Shown one piece after another: positions 1 to 6,324 of a DNA stretch of 6,324 nt; positions within the stretch are counted from its first letter, which is position 1, and the number at the start of each line of letters is the position of its first letter. Under the pieces are notes generated by a model that saw only the letters and a program-made list of their open reading frames with translations, did no database searches and had not been told where the DNA came from. Location: NCBI GenBank assembly GCA_900553115.1, contig USCF01000066.1, forward strand, positions 1 to 6,324, read 5' to 3'. The stretch comes from an uncultured Alphaproteobacteria bacterium (GTDB taxonomy: Bacteria > Pseudomonadota > Alphaproteobacteria > RF32 > CAG-239). Made by a program: the position numbers and the translations under genes.

Positions 1-7
1 TCATATA

Positions 8-348
8 ATGAGAAAGATATCTACTCTAATGGTTTCTGTGCTCTGCATGATGATGCCTGTAGGGGCTGAGGCGCAGGCAGTTGCGCGCATGGCGAAAAAT
101 GGTTTGATATGGAACAAAAAGGACATAAATACAAAGCGTTATCTCGTGATTGTCAGATAATGATGTTTGATGCAGCTCCGTATTGTATTGCGGCTGAGGC
201 TAAAGATTTGCAGCCGGATTATTTCCGTTTGGACTTTTGCTATCGTAATTATACGGCTGAAGAAGTTGCAAAAGCAGTTGATAAATTACTTAAATTTGAA
301 AATATAACTAATTGTATTAATGGTAATTTTTGCAATAGAAATATCTAG
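8..348 (+). pseudogene. small exported Cys-containing protein, frame broken by a 1-base indel
   Basis: I do not recognise a family. The ATG at position 8 opens a 50-codon frame (8-160) starting MRKISTLMVSVLCMMMPVG. It has a basic N-terminus, a hydrophobic core and small residues (AEAQA, near residues 20-24), which resembles a signal peptide with a signal-peptidase I site. The neighbouring frame stays open to a TAG at 346-348 and encodes a hydrophilic, coding-like stretch with five cysteines (DCQ, YC, FC, NC, FC) and an amphipathic segment AEEVAKAVDKLLKFE. Adding one base joins the two frames into a 113-residue protein. The likeliest sites are the five-A runs at 95-99 and 116-120. The ATG at 109 opens the second frame, but it has no visible Shine-Dalgarno sequence and would leave the protein without its leader, so I do not take it as the start. 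This could be a decayed gene, an assembly or sequencing error, or, less likely, programmed -1 frameshifting. The upstream control region lies outside the window. The gene converges on recG with 32 bases between the stops. Confidence 0.42.
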
Positions 349-380
349 ACGCATTTCACGTGCTGTCATTAGATTTGGAG

Positions 381-2462
381 CTATCCTGCCAGATATGTCT
401 TAATGGCTTCGTCGCGTTCAAATAGATACATTAGTGTGCGCAGAGCAGCACCGCGCGGAGTTGATAGGTTTTTATCCTGATTTAGAATAAGAGCCGCGTC
501 TTTTGAGGCGGTCAAAAGCAAATCACCGTGCACGCTTAAATCCGCCACCTTAAAGCTGCTGAAACCTGATTGCCGCGTACCCAAAACTTCACCGCCGCCG
601 CGCAGTTTTAAGTCTTCTTCGGCGATTAAAAAGCCATCTTCGGTCTGTTTCATGATGTTCAGGCGTGAGCGAGAAACATCGCTGAGCGGATAGCCGTACA
701 TCAAAATACAGCTCGAGGCCTCAAAACCGCGCTTGATGCGTCCGCGCAGTTGGTGCAGTTGCGCCAATCCAAAGCGTTGGGCGTGTTCAATAATCATAAC
801 AGTAGCGTTTGGCACATTTACGCCGACTTCTATCACGGTGGTAGAAACCAAAAGCTTTAACTTACCACTCTTAAACTGTTCCATAATCGCGTTTTTTTCG
901 CTTTCTTTCATTTTGCCATGCACCAAGCCTACAATATTGCCAAATTCTTGCCGCAGGCTTTCATAGCGTTCTTTGGCGGCGGAAAGGTCAATTTTTTCCG
1001 ACTCTTCAACCAGCGGACAAACCCAATACGCCTGTGTTTGAGTTTGCAATTTACGTTTTAGAGCGTCAACAACTTCGTGAATTTTGCTGAGCGGCATAAC
1101 AGTAGTGGTAACAGGCTTGCGTCCGGCCGGAAGTTCGTCTATTTTAGAATAATCCATATCGCCGAATTGGGTTAAAACTAAAGTTCTCGGTATCGGCGTG
1201 GCGGTCATCACTAAAACATCGCAAGATTTGCCTTTTTGCGAAAGGCTTAGGCGCTGTTTGACGCCGAAACGATGCTGTTCGTCAACCACGGCGTAGGCTA
1301 AATCTTTGAAAGTCACATCTTCCGTAAACAAAGCGTGAGTACCGATTAAAATATCTATTTCACCGTTTTGCAAGGCGTCTAAGATTTGTTGACGGGATTT
1401 TCCTTTGACATTTCCGGTCAGCAATGCTGTTTTTACCCCGATTTGCGAACATAGCTCGGCAATGGTTTCATAGTGCTGTTGGGCTAAAATTTCAGTAGGC
1501 GCCATAATTGCCGCCTGCGCGCCGCATTCCACGGCATTCAGCATGGTATAAAGCGCAACAATGGTTTTGCCGGAACCGACATCTCCCTGTAACAAGCGTA
1601 ACATTCTGTATTCAGAGAACATATCACTTTCAATTTCGGCTATAACCCGTTGTTGTGCCGAGGTTAATTGGAAGGGCATAATTTCGGCTAAGCGCTTTTT
1701 TAAATGTCCATCGCCTTGCAAAGCCCGACCTTTTTGATGTTTCAGACGTTCACGCACAATGGCGAGAGAAAGCTGATTAGCCAGCAGTTCATCATAAGCC
1801 AAACGGCGGCGCGCGGTTGAATTTGGCGATAAATCGTCCAAAGTCTGAGGGTGATGAGCCTGCTCTAAGGCTTGGTTGAAGCTTGGAAAATTCTGTTGTT
1901 TTAAAAACTCTGTGTTCAGCCATTCATTCAGCGGCGGTGTCAAACCCAGAGCTTGTGTCATCAGTTTATTCAGCATTTTGTTGGTGACGCCGGCGGTCAG
2001 CGGATATACGGTTTCTATTTGCGGCATTTGCTGCGGTTTGGCGGCGTCAACCACATAGTCGGGGTGCGGCATTTGCCAGCTGTTGTTAAAGCGTTCCAGC
2101 TTACCGGAAATAATTTTTTCGGCGCCAACCGGAAAAATACGTGTCAGCGTGTCGCCATAAGTTTTGAAAAAAATCAAAATCAGCTGCTCCGTACCGTCGT
2201 CAACGGCAATGCGATAGGGCTGTTTGCGTGTTTGCGGTGCTTTATGCTCTATAACGCGCACTTTGCCTGTCCAAATATGACCTTCTGTGGCGGAAATCAA
2301 AGGCAGATTACAGCGGCGGTCGATTATTCCCGATGGTAAATGCCATAGCAAATCCACCACGCGTTCGCCGCATAGGTTAGCCACAAGTTTAGCGTATTTA
2401 TCGCCCACGCCGTTAAGGGTGTTGATAGGGGCAAAAAGCGGATATAAAATAGTCGGTCGCAT
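381..2462 (-). CDS. recG: ATP-dependent DNA helicase RecG
   Basis: RecG is a cytoplasmic superfamily 2 double-strand DNA translocase that regresses stalled forks and branch-migrates Holliday junctions and R-loops. This protein has 693 residues, full length for the family. The N-terminal part holds the wedge/OB-fold region (about 60-160, with MPHPDYV near its end). The motor follows: a Q-motif-like PFQLTSAQQ from residue 263, Walker A GDVGSGKT (293-300), the Walker B box DEQH (394-397), motif III TATPIPRT (420-427), motif V with GVNVPNA (N549), and motif VI QLRGRIKRG (571-579). The TRG region after it includes LRGGGEVLGTRQSG. The N-terminus MRPTILYPLFAP matches how alphaproteobacterial RecGs begin, which supports the ATG at 2460-2462 even though no Shine-Dalgarno sequence is visible; the leader instead carries an A8 run. 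Oddity: K577 in motif VI, where RecG normally has glycine (RGRVGRG). The frame is otherwise intact. It is divergent from mfd. Confidence 0.97.
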   Translation of the reverse strand: MRPTILYPLFAPINTLNGVGDKYAKLVANLCGERVVDLLWHLPSGIIDRRCNLPLISATEGHIWTGKVRVIEHKAPQTRKQPYRIAVDDGTEQLILIFFKTYGDTLTRIFPVGAEKIISGKLERFNNSWQMPHPDYVVDAAKPQQMPQIETVYPLTAGVTNKMLNKLMTQALGLTPPLNEWLNTEFLKQQNFPSFNQALEQAHHPQTLDDLSPNSTARRRLAYDELLANQLSLAIVRERLKHQKGRALQGDGHLKKRLAEIMPFQLTSAQQRVIAEIESDMFSEYRMLRLLQGDVGSGKTIVALYTMLNAVECGAQAAIMAPTEILAQQHYETIAELCSQIGVKTALLTGNVKGKSRQQILDALQNGEIDILIGTHALFTEDVTFKDLAYAVVDEQHRFGVKQRLSLSQKGKSCDVLVMTATPIPRTLVLTQFGDMDYSKIDELPAGRKPVTTTVMPLSKIHEVVDALKRKLQTQTQAYWVCPLVEESEKIDLSAAKERYESLRQEFGNIVGLVHGKMKESEKNAIMEQFKSGKLKLLVSTTVIEVGVNVPNATVMIIEHAQRFGLAQLHQLRGRIKRGFEASSCILMYGYPLSDVSRSRLNIMKQTEDGFLIAEEDLKLRGGGEVLGTRQSGFSSFKVADLSVHGDLLLTASKDAALILNQDKNLSTPRGAALRTLMYLFERDEAIKTYLAG

Positions 2463-2483
2463 TGTGAATTTGTCTTTTTTTTG

Positions 2484-2511
2484 TTGCGTTAATGGCTGTA
2501 TTGTATATATT
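2484..2511 (+). promoter_or_regulatory. candidate promoter of mfd
   Basis: TTGCGT (2484-2489) is followed after 16 bases by TATATT (2506-2511), a sigma70-like pair with a weak -35 element. An alternative -10, TATAAC at 2513-2518, lies a few bases downstream but lacks a matched -35. Either would give a short leader of roughly 20-27 bases before the mfd ATG. The element lies inside the divergent spacer and is interleaved with the recG promoter candidate, so the two genes may compete for polymerase. Confidence 0.3.
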
Positions 2512-2528
2512 TTATAACAAAAAGTAAA
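2500..2528 (-). promoter_or_regulatory. candidate promoter of recG
   Basis: On the minus strand, TTTACT (2523-2528) is followed after 17 bases by TACAAT (2500-2505). These match the sigma70-type -35 consensus at four of six positions and the -10 consensus at five of six. Transcription would start near 2493, about 30 bases before the recG ATG. The spacing is good, but the spacer is AT-rich, so chance matches are likely. It overlaps the mfd promoter candidate and sits just upstream of the mfd ribosome binding site. Confidence 0.35.
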
Positions 2529-2529
2529 C

Positions 2530-2536
2530 AGGAAAG
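2530..2536 (+). promoter_or_regulatory. mfd ribosome binding site (decides ATG 2544 over GTG 2538)
   Basis: AGGAAAG lies seven bases before the ATG at 2544, a normal Shine-Dalgarno distance. The in-frame GTG at 2538 starts almost directly after this motif, too close for efficient initiation. I therefore place the mfd start at 2544, which shortens the longest frame by two residues. Confidence 0.55.
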
Positions 2537-2543
2537 CGTGATT

Positions 2544-5500
2544 ATGCGTAAAGATGTGAATGTTTGGGCGGGGGAGACAGTTTCTTCAGTTGCCGATGGT
2601 TATGAAGCCTTTGTTTTGGCGCAGATTGCCAATGCGAAAAAGCCGGTGCTGTATATTGCCAGCGATGGTGTGAGTTTGGCGCAGACGGCGGCGATGCTGC
2701 GTTTTTTGCATCAGGAATATGAAGTTTTGGAATTTCCGGCGTGGGATACGGTGCCTTATGACCGTGTTTCGCCAAACAGCGCGCTTTTAGCCAAGCGTAT
2801 TGAAACGTTGGCGAAAATTGTTTTTTACGAGGGCAAAGCTCCTTTAGTCGTTGTTACATCTATTGGTGCGGTGCTGCAAAAACTGGCGCCGGCAAAAATT
2901 TTCCGCAATGCCCGCAAATTAGTGAAAGTGGGCGAAAAACTGGATTTTGATAGCTTTTTGCACTATGTTTCGCTGAATGGCTATACTCGGGTGGAACAAG
3001 TTATGGAACCGGGGGAATACGCCGTGCGCGGAGATATTACCGATATTTTTCCAAGCGGTATGGATAACCCGCTGCGTATTGATTTGTTTGATGACGAAGT
3101 GGAGCGGCTGCGTATTTTTGACGCGGTGAGCCAACGTACTATCGGAGATTTGCAGCAATATGAATTTCAGGTGGCAAGCGAAGTGCTTTTAGACGCCAAC
3201 ACTATCCGCAATTTCCGTGAACAATATCGTGAGCTGTTTGGCGCAGACGGTTTGCACGATGAAATATACGAGGCAATTTCTAACGGGCAAAAATATATTG
3301 GTATGGAAAATTGGCTGCCGTTGTTTTATAACGATGTTTTGCCGACTTTGTTTGATTATTTGCCGAATGCGCAAGTCGTGGCCGGTAAAAACACCGAAGA
3401 AGCTTTGAAATCTAAAACCGAGGGTATTGCCGATTATTATGAGGCGCGTTTAGAAGCGCTGCAGGTTAAAAGCAAAAATGATACTGAAGCGTATCGTCCT
3501 TTGCCGCCGGAGAAACTTTATATGTCGGCGGCGGATTTTACGACCAAGCTTGAAGAACGGCAAGCCACGTTTTTAACTCCTCTGGCTGTCAGCGCCAATG
3601 ATAATGTGATTGAGCTGAAAACCATTCCGGGACGAGATTTTGCCCATGCCAGACACATAAGCAGCGCCGCCGTTTATGAAGAATTGCGCGACTATTTGGC
3701 GGAAAACGGCAAATTAAAGCGGATAATTTGCTGCTATGCCGAAGGTTCGCGCGAACGCTTGCGTTCATTGATGGCGGATTATGACATCAAAAACACGGCG
3801 TTGGCCGATACTTGGGCGGAAGCTCTGCAAATTTGCGCGCAAAAGAAAATTGCGTTGGTTATTGCCGAGTTGGCGCACGGGTTCAGAGATGACGAATATT
3901 GCCTGATATCGGAGCAGGATATTTTGGGCGAGCGTCAGCATCGCAAAGTTAAAAAAGCAAGTTCAAAAGATTTTATCGCTGATGTGTCGTCTTTGAGCGT
4001 GGGCGAATTGGTGGTGCATATTGAACACGGTATCGGGCGTTTTCTGGGACTGGAAAATATTATGGCCGGCGGTGCGCCGCACGATTGTTTGAAAATTGTG
4101 TATGCTCACGATGATAAGTTGTTTGTGCCGGTAGAAAATATTGATGTGATTTCCCGCTATGGTTCAGATGATGAAAATGTGCAGCTTGATGTGTTGGGCG
4201 GGGCGGCTTGGCAGGCTAAAAAAGCCAAAGTAAAAGCAAAAATCAAAGATATAGCCGAAAAACTGATTAAAATAGCCGCCGAAAGACACTTGAAAACCGC
4301 TGATGTGTTTATTGCGCCGGGGGGAGCGTATGATGAATTTTGCGCTAAGTTTCCATATAGCGAAACCGATGACCAGCTGCACGCCATAAAAGACGTGATT
4401 CAGGATTTGGGCGCGGGCGAACCGATGGATAGGCTGGTTTGCGGCGATGTGGGGTTTGGCAAAACCGAAGTGGCATTGCGCGCGGCGTTTACTGTGGCAA
4501 TGTCGGGAGCGCAAGTGGCGTTGATTGTGCCAACAACTTTGCTGGCGCGTCAGCATTATCTCAATTTTGCCGAGCGAATGAAAGGTTTTCCAATCCGTGT
4601 GCGGATGCTTTCTCGTTTAAGCACGCCGAAAGAAGTGCGCGAAACCAAACAAGGATTGGCCGAAGGTTCGGTGGAAATTGTGATTGGCACGCACGCTTTG
4701 CTTTCTAAAGATGTGCAGTTTTGCAATTTAGGTTTGCTGATTGTGGACGAGGAACAGCATTTTGGCGTGGCGCATAAAGAAAAAATCAAGGCGCTGAAAT
4801 CTGATGTACATGTTTTAACTTTGAGCGCAACCCCTATACCTAGAACTTTGCAGCTTTCGCTGACCGGTGTTAAACAGCTCAGCATTATCGCCACGCCGCC
4901 GGTGGATAGACTGGCCGCCCGTACTTTTGTGATGCCGTTTGACAAAGTGATGATAAAAGAGGCGATTTATCGTGAAAAATTCCGCGGCGGACAAACATTT
5001 TTTGTGTGTCCGAGAGTGTCGGATATTGCCGAAATTTTGGAAACTTTGCAAAACTTGGTGCCTGATGTGAAAATTGCGGTGGCGCACGGACAAATGCCGG
5101 CTAAGCAGCTGGAAGATATTATGTGCGATTTTGCCGATGGCAAATATGATGTTTTGCTTTCTACCACCATTATTGAGTCCGGTATTGATATGCCGCGCGT
5201 AAACACAATGATTATTCATCGCGCCGATATGTTTGGTTTGGCGCAGCTGTATCAACTGCGCGGTCGGGTAGGGCGCTCAAAAGTTCGCGGTTATTGCTAT
5301 TTCACGGTTCCGGCGCGCAAAAAACTCAATCCGGTGGCAGAAAAACGTCTGAACATTTTGCAGGCTTTGGATACGCTGGGCGCCGGTTTTTCTTTGGCCA
5401 GTCACGATTTGGATATCCGCGGTTCGGGCAATGTGCTGGGAACAGAACAGTCCGGACACATTAAAGATGTGGGTATCGCTTTGTATCAGCACATGCTTGA

Positions 5501-6011
5501 AGAAGAAATCGCTCGCCAAAAAGCCGGACAGGCGGAAGAAGCGCAAACTGCGGCCGATACGGATTGGGCACCGCAGATTACAACCGGTGTGCCGCTGATG
5601 ATTCCGGAAAGCTATGTCAAAGATTTGGGCGTGCGTTTGGGATTGTATAAACGTATTGGCTCATTAAAGGATAAAGACGAATTGCTGGATATGCGTGAAG
5701 AACTGATCGACCGTTTTGGACCAATTCCGCAAGAGGTGGAAAATTTGTTGCAAACCATAGAAATCAAGCAGCTCTGCTATGCCGCTAATGTGGCAAAAGT
5801 AGACGCCGGCGCCAAAGGAATTTTGATAGCTTTCCGCAACAATACTTTTGCCGCGGCGGATAAATTGATTGATTTGGTGACAAAATCGTTTGGTGTGCTG
5901 CAAATCCGTCCGGATCAAAAATTGTTTGTTTCTAAAGATCTATCACAATATAGCGAACGCATCGCGGTTTTGAAAAAGACAATCGCTAAACTGAAAGATT
6001 TGTTGGCTTGA
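2544..6011 (+). CDS. mfd: transcription-repair coupling factor Mfd
   Basis: Mfd pushes stalled RNA polymerase off DNA lesions with an ATP-driven translocase and recruits UvrA to start nucleotide excision repair on the transcribed strand. The protein has 1155 residues, close to the usual length of about 1150. Visible in order: a UvrB-like N-terminal module with no Walker A (DTVPYDRVSPNS near residue 68; GEYAVRGDITDIFPSG near 157); a divergent middle region; the CarD-like RNA-polymerase-interacting domain beginning VGELVVHIEHGIGRF (from 486); and the long basic relay helix (about 554-581). The RecG-like motor has Walker A GDVGFGKT (634-641), DEEQH (735-739), SATPIPRT (761-768) and motif VI QLRGRVGR (904-911), followed by the TRG element (LDIRGSGNVLGTEQSG). 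The TRCF C-terminal domain runs from about residue 1014. All motor motifs are canonical, so the protein should be active. The ATG at 2544 is chosen from the ribosome binding site spacing; the stop is TGA at 6009-6011. Confidence 0.98.
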   Translation: MRKDVNVWAGETVSSVADGYEAFVLAQIANAKKPVLYIASDGVSLAQTAAMLRFLHQEYEVLEFPAWDTVPYDRVSPNSALLAKRIETLAKIVFYEGKAPLVVVTSIGAVLQKLAPAKIFRNARKLVKVGEKLDFDSFLHYVSLNGYTRVEQVMEPGEYAVRGDITDIFPSGMDNPLRIDLFDDEVERLRIFDAVSQRTIGDLQQYEFQVASEVLLDANTIRNFREQYRELFGADGLHDEIYEAISNGQKYIGMENWLPLFYNDVLPTLFDYLPNAQVVAGKNTEEALKSKTEGIADYYEARLEALQVKSKNDTEAYRPLPPEKLYMSAADFTTKLEERQATFLTPLAVSANDNVIELKTIPGRDFAHARHISSAAVYEELRDYLAENGKLKRIICCYAEGSRERLRSLMADYDIKNTALADTWAEALQICAQKKIALVIAELAHGFRDDEYCLISEQDILGERQHRKVKKASSKDFIADVSSLSVGELVVHIEHGIGRFLGLENIMAGGAPHDCLKIVYAHDDKLFVPVENIDVISRYGSDDENVQLDVLGGAAWQAKKAKVKAKIKDIAEKLIKIAAERHLKTADVFIAPGGAYDEFCAKFPYSETDDQLHAIKDVIQDLGAGEPMDRLVCGDVGFGKTEVALRAAFTVAMSGAQVALIVPTTLLARQHYLNFAERMKGFPIRVRMLSRLSTPKEVRETKQGLAEGSVEIVIGTHALLSKDVQFCNLGLLIVDEEQHFGVAHKEKIKALKSDVHVLTLSATPIPRTLQLSLTGVKQLSIIATPPVDRLAARTFVMPFDKVMIKEAIYREKFRGGQTFFVCPRVSDIAEILETLQNLVPDVKIAVAHGQMPAKQLEDIMCDFADGKYDVLLSTTIIESGIDMPRVNTMIIHRADMFGLAQLYQLRGRVGRSKVRGYCYFTVPARKKLNPVAEKRLNILQALDTLGAGFSLASHDLDIRGSGNVLGTEQSGHIKDVGIALYQHMLEEEIARQKAGQAEEAQTAADTDWAPQITTGVPLMIPESYVKDLGVRLGLYKRIGSLKDKDELLDMREELIDRFGPIPQEVENLLQTIEIKQLCYAANVAKVDAGAKGILIAFRNNTFAAADKLIDLVTKSFGVLQIRPDQKLFVSKDLSQYSERIAVLKKTIAKLKDLLA

Positions 6012-6053
6012 GTATAATAAAAGAAACTGCCGCAGCCCCAATCATTTGTAGCC

Positions 6054-6074
6054 AAGGTAATGCAAGCCTTTTTT
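6054..6074 (+). terminator. weak candidate terminator after mfd
   Basis: AAGG (6054-6057) and CCTT (6067-6070) can form a four-pair stem with a nine-base loop, followed by a T run (the unbroken run is 6069-6074). The same T tract also follows CAAGCC (6063-6068), which can pair with GGCTTG at the mfd stop (6005-6010) across a 52-base loop. Neither structure is strong. The position between convergent genes is right for a terminator, but the sequence does not prove one. Confidence 0.2.
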
Positions 6075-6120
6075 GAAAGTCTGTTAAATAAAATTACTTT
6101 TGAAATGTAAAGGATATTTT

Positions 6121-6324
6121 TTACTTATCAATGTTTTTAGAACTACTGTCTTGTTTTTCTGGATTTTTTAGAGTTTCAGTATGTTCGGTTTTTATGATTT
6201 CTGAGTGATAGTGATTGAATATATGCACCAATTTATTCCAAATTCCTTGATAATAAGCGGCAATTGTCCCCCATATGGTCATAAGAAACATCAAAACAGT
6301 ATAAATACTTTCGGCGATGGAGAA
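6121..6324 (-). CDS. C-terminal part of an unidentified, probably membrane-anchored protein (runs off the right edge)
   Basis: On the minus strand, 67 codons are open from the window edge to a TAA (complement of 6121-6123). I do not recognise the family. The visible part begins FSIAESIYTVLMFLMTIWG and contains a hydrophobic, aromatic-rich segment of about 18 residues (roughly YTVLMFLMTIWGTIAAYY) that looks like one transmembrane helix. After it comes a mixed stretch with aromatic and histidine residues (IWNKLVHIFNHYH), then a charged, Lys/Glu/Ser-rich tail ending SSSKNIDK. That would fit a membrane anchor with a soluble tail. The true start is probably outside the window, although ATGs at 6289-6291 and 6280-6282 could be internal starts. 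The region is clearly more AT-rich than mfd, and the gene converges on mfd with a gap of 109 bases. Coding status rests on the open frame and the sensible composition of the translation. Confidence 0.5.
   Translation of the reverse strand, partial: FSIAESIYTVLMFLMTIWGTIAAYYQGIWNKLVHIFNHYHSEIIKTEHTETLKNPEKQDSSSKNIDK

Noticed and set aside
349..380. Possible bidirectional terminator between the small gene and recG
   Set aside because: The 32-base gap shows no stem followed by a T tract on either strand, only a short CACGTG palindrome.
816..818. Asparagine (N549) in RecG motif V, GVNVPNA instead of GVDVPNA
   Set aside because: As I recall, this asparagine also occurs in RecG of other bacteria such as Bacillus, so it is ordinary variation.
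1953..2339. A 128-codon plus-strand open frame inside recG
   Set aside because: It lies wholly antisense to the conserved RecG N-terminal domain, with no family-like motif, so it is a shadow frame.
2538..2540. GTG as the mfd start
   Set aside because: It is only a base or two after the Shine-Dalgarno motif, while the ATG at 2544 has normal spacing.
4556..5255. Two overlapping minus-strand open frames of 129 and 146 codons inside mfd
   Set aside because: They overlap each other and lie antisense to the conserved Mfd motor. Their translations show no recognisable domain or start signal.
6013..6018. Perfect TATAAT hexamer just after the mfd stop
   Set aside because: No -35 element is found at 15-19 bases upstream and no plus-strand gene follows, so it is probably a chance match in AT-rich sequence.
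6131..6208. Short plus-strand frame of 25 codons starting MFLELLSCF
   Set aside because: The nearest purine-rich motif is too far upstream, and it is antisense to the longer minus-strand frame, which has a better protein-like composition.

Overview
This window looks like an ordinary bacterial chromosomal segment built around two complete DNA-repair genes that point away from each other: recG on the minus strand (381-2462) and mfd on the plus strand (2544-6011). Both proteins read as alphaproteobacterial. The RecG N-terminus begins MRPTILYPLFAPINTLNGVG, its TRG region reads LRGGGE, and Mfd carries the block DTVPYDRVSPNS near residue 68. Base composition is moderate to AT-leaning, with many A/T runs. 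A low-GC alphaproteobacterium, possibly an uncultured host-associated one, fits, but this taxonomic placement is inference from sequence flavour only.

Layout, left to right. Positions 8-348 hold what appears to be a small exported, cysteine-containing protein whose frame is broken by one missing base: the signal peptide is in one frame and the rest of the protein is in the next. Positions 381-2462 (minus) are full-length recG, converging on that small gene. Positions 2463-2543 are an 81-base divergent spacer with candidate promoters for both repair genes, overlapping each other. Positions 2544-6011 are full-length mfd with a good ribosome binding site. Positions 6012-6120 are a short AT-rich gap with at best a weak terminator. 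Positions 6121-6324 (minus) are the C-terminal end of an unrecognised, probably membrane-anchored protein that runs off the right edge.

How the genes relate: RecG remodels stalled or reversed replication forks and branches Holliday junctions. Mfd removes RNA polymerase stalled at lesions and recruits UvrA for transcription-coupled repair. The two share a homologous translocase core, with the RecG-type motor and the TRG element after motif VI. Both deal with blocked machines on DNA, so a shared control region is plausible. The flanking small genes look like lineage-specific accessory genes.

I found no mobile element, CRISPR array, rRNA, tRNA or clearly new system. The most notable points are a non-canonical lysine in RecG helicase motif VI, the frameshifted small exported gene, the compact overlapping divergent promoter region, and the unidentified membrane-protein fragment at the right edge.
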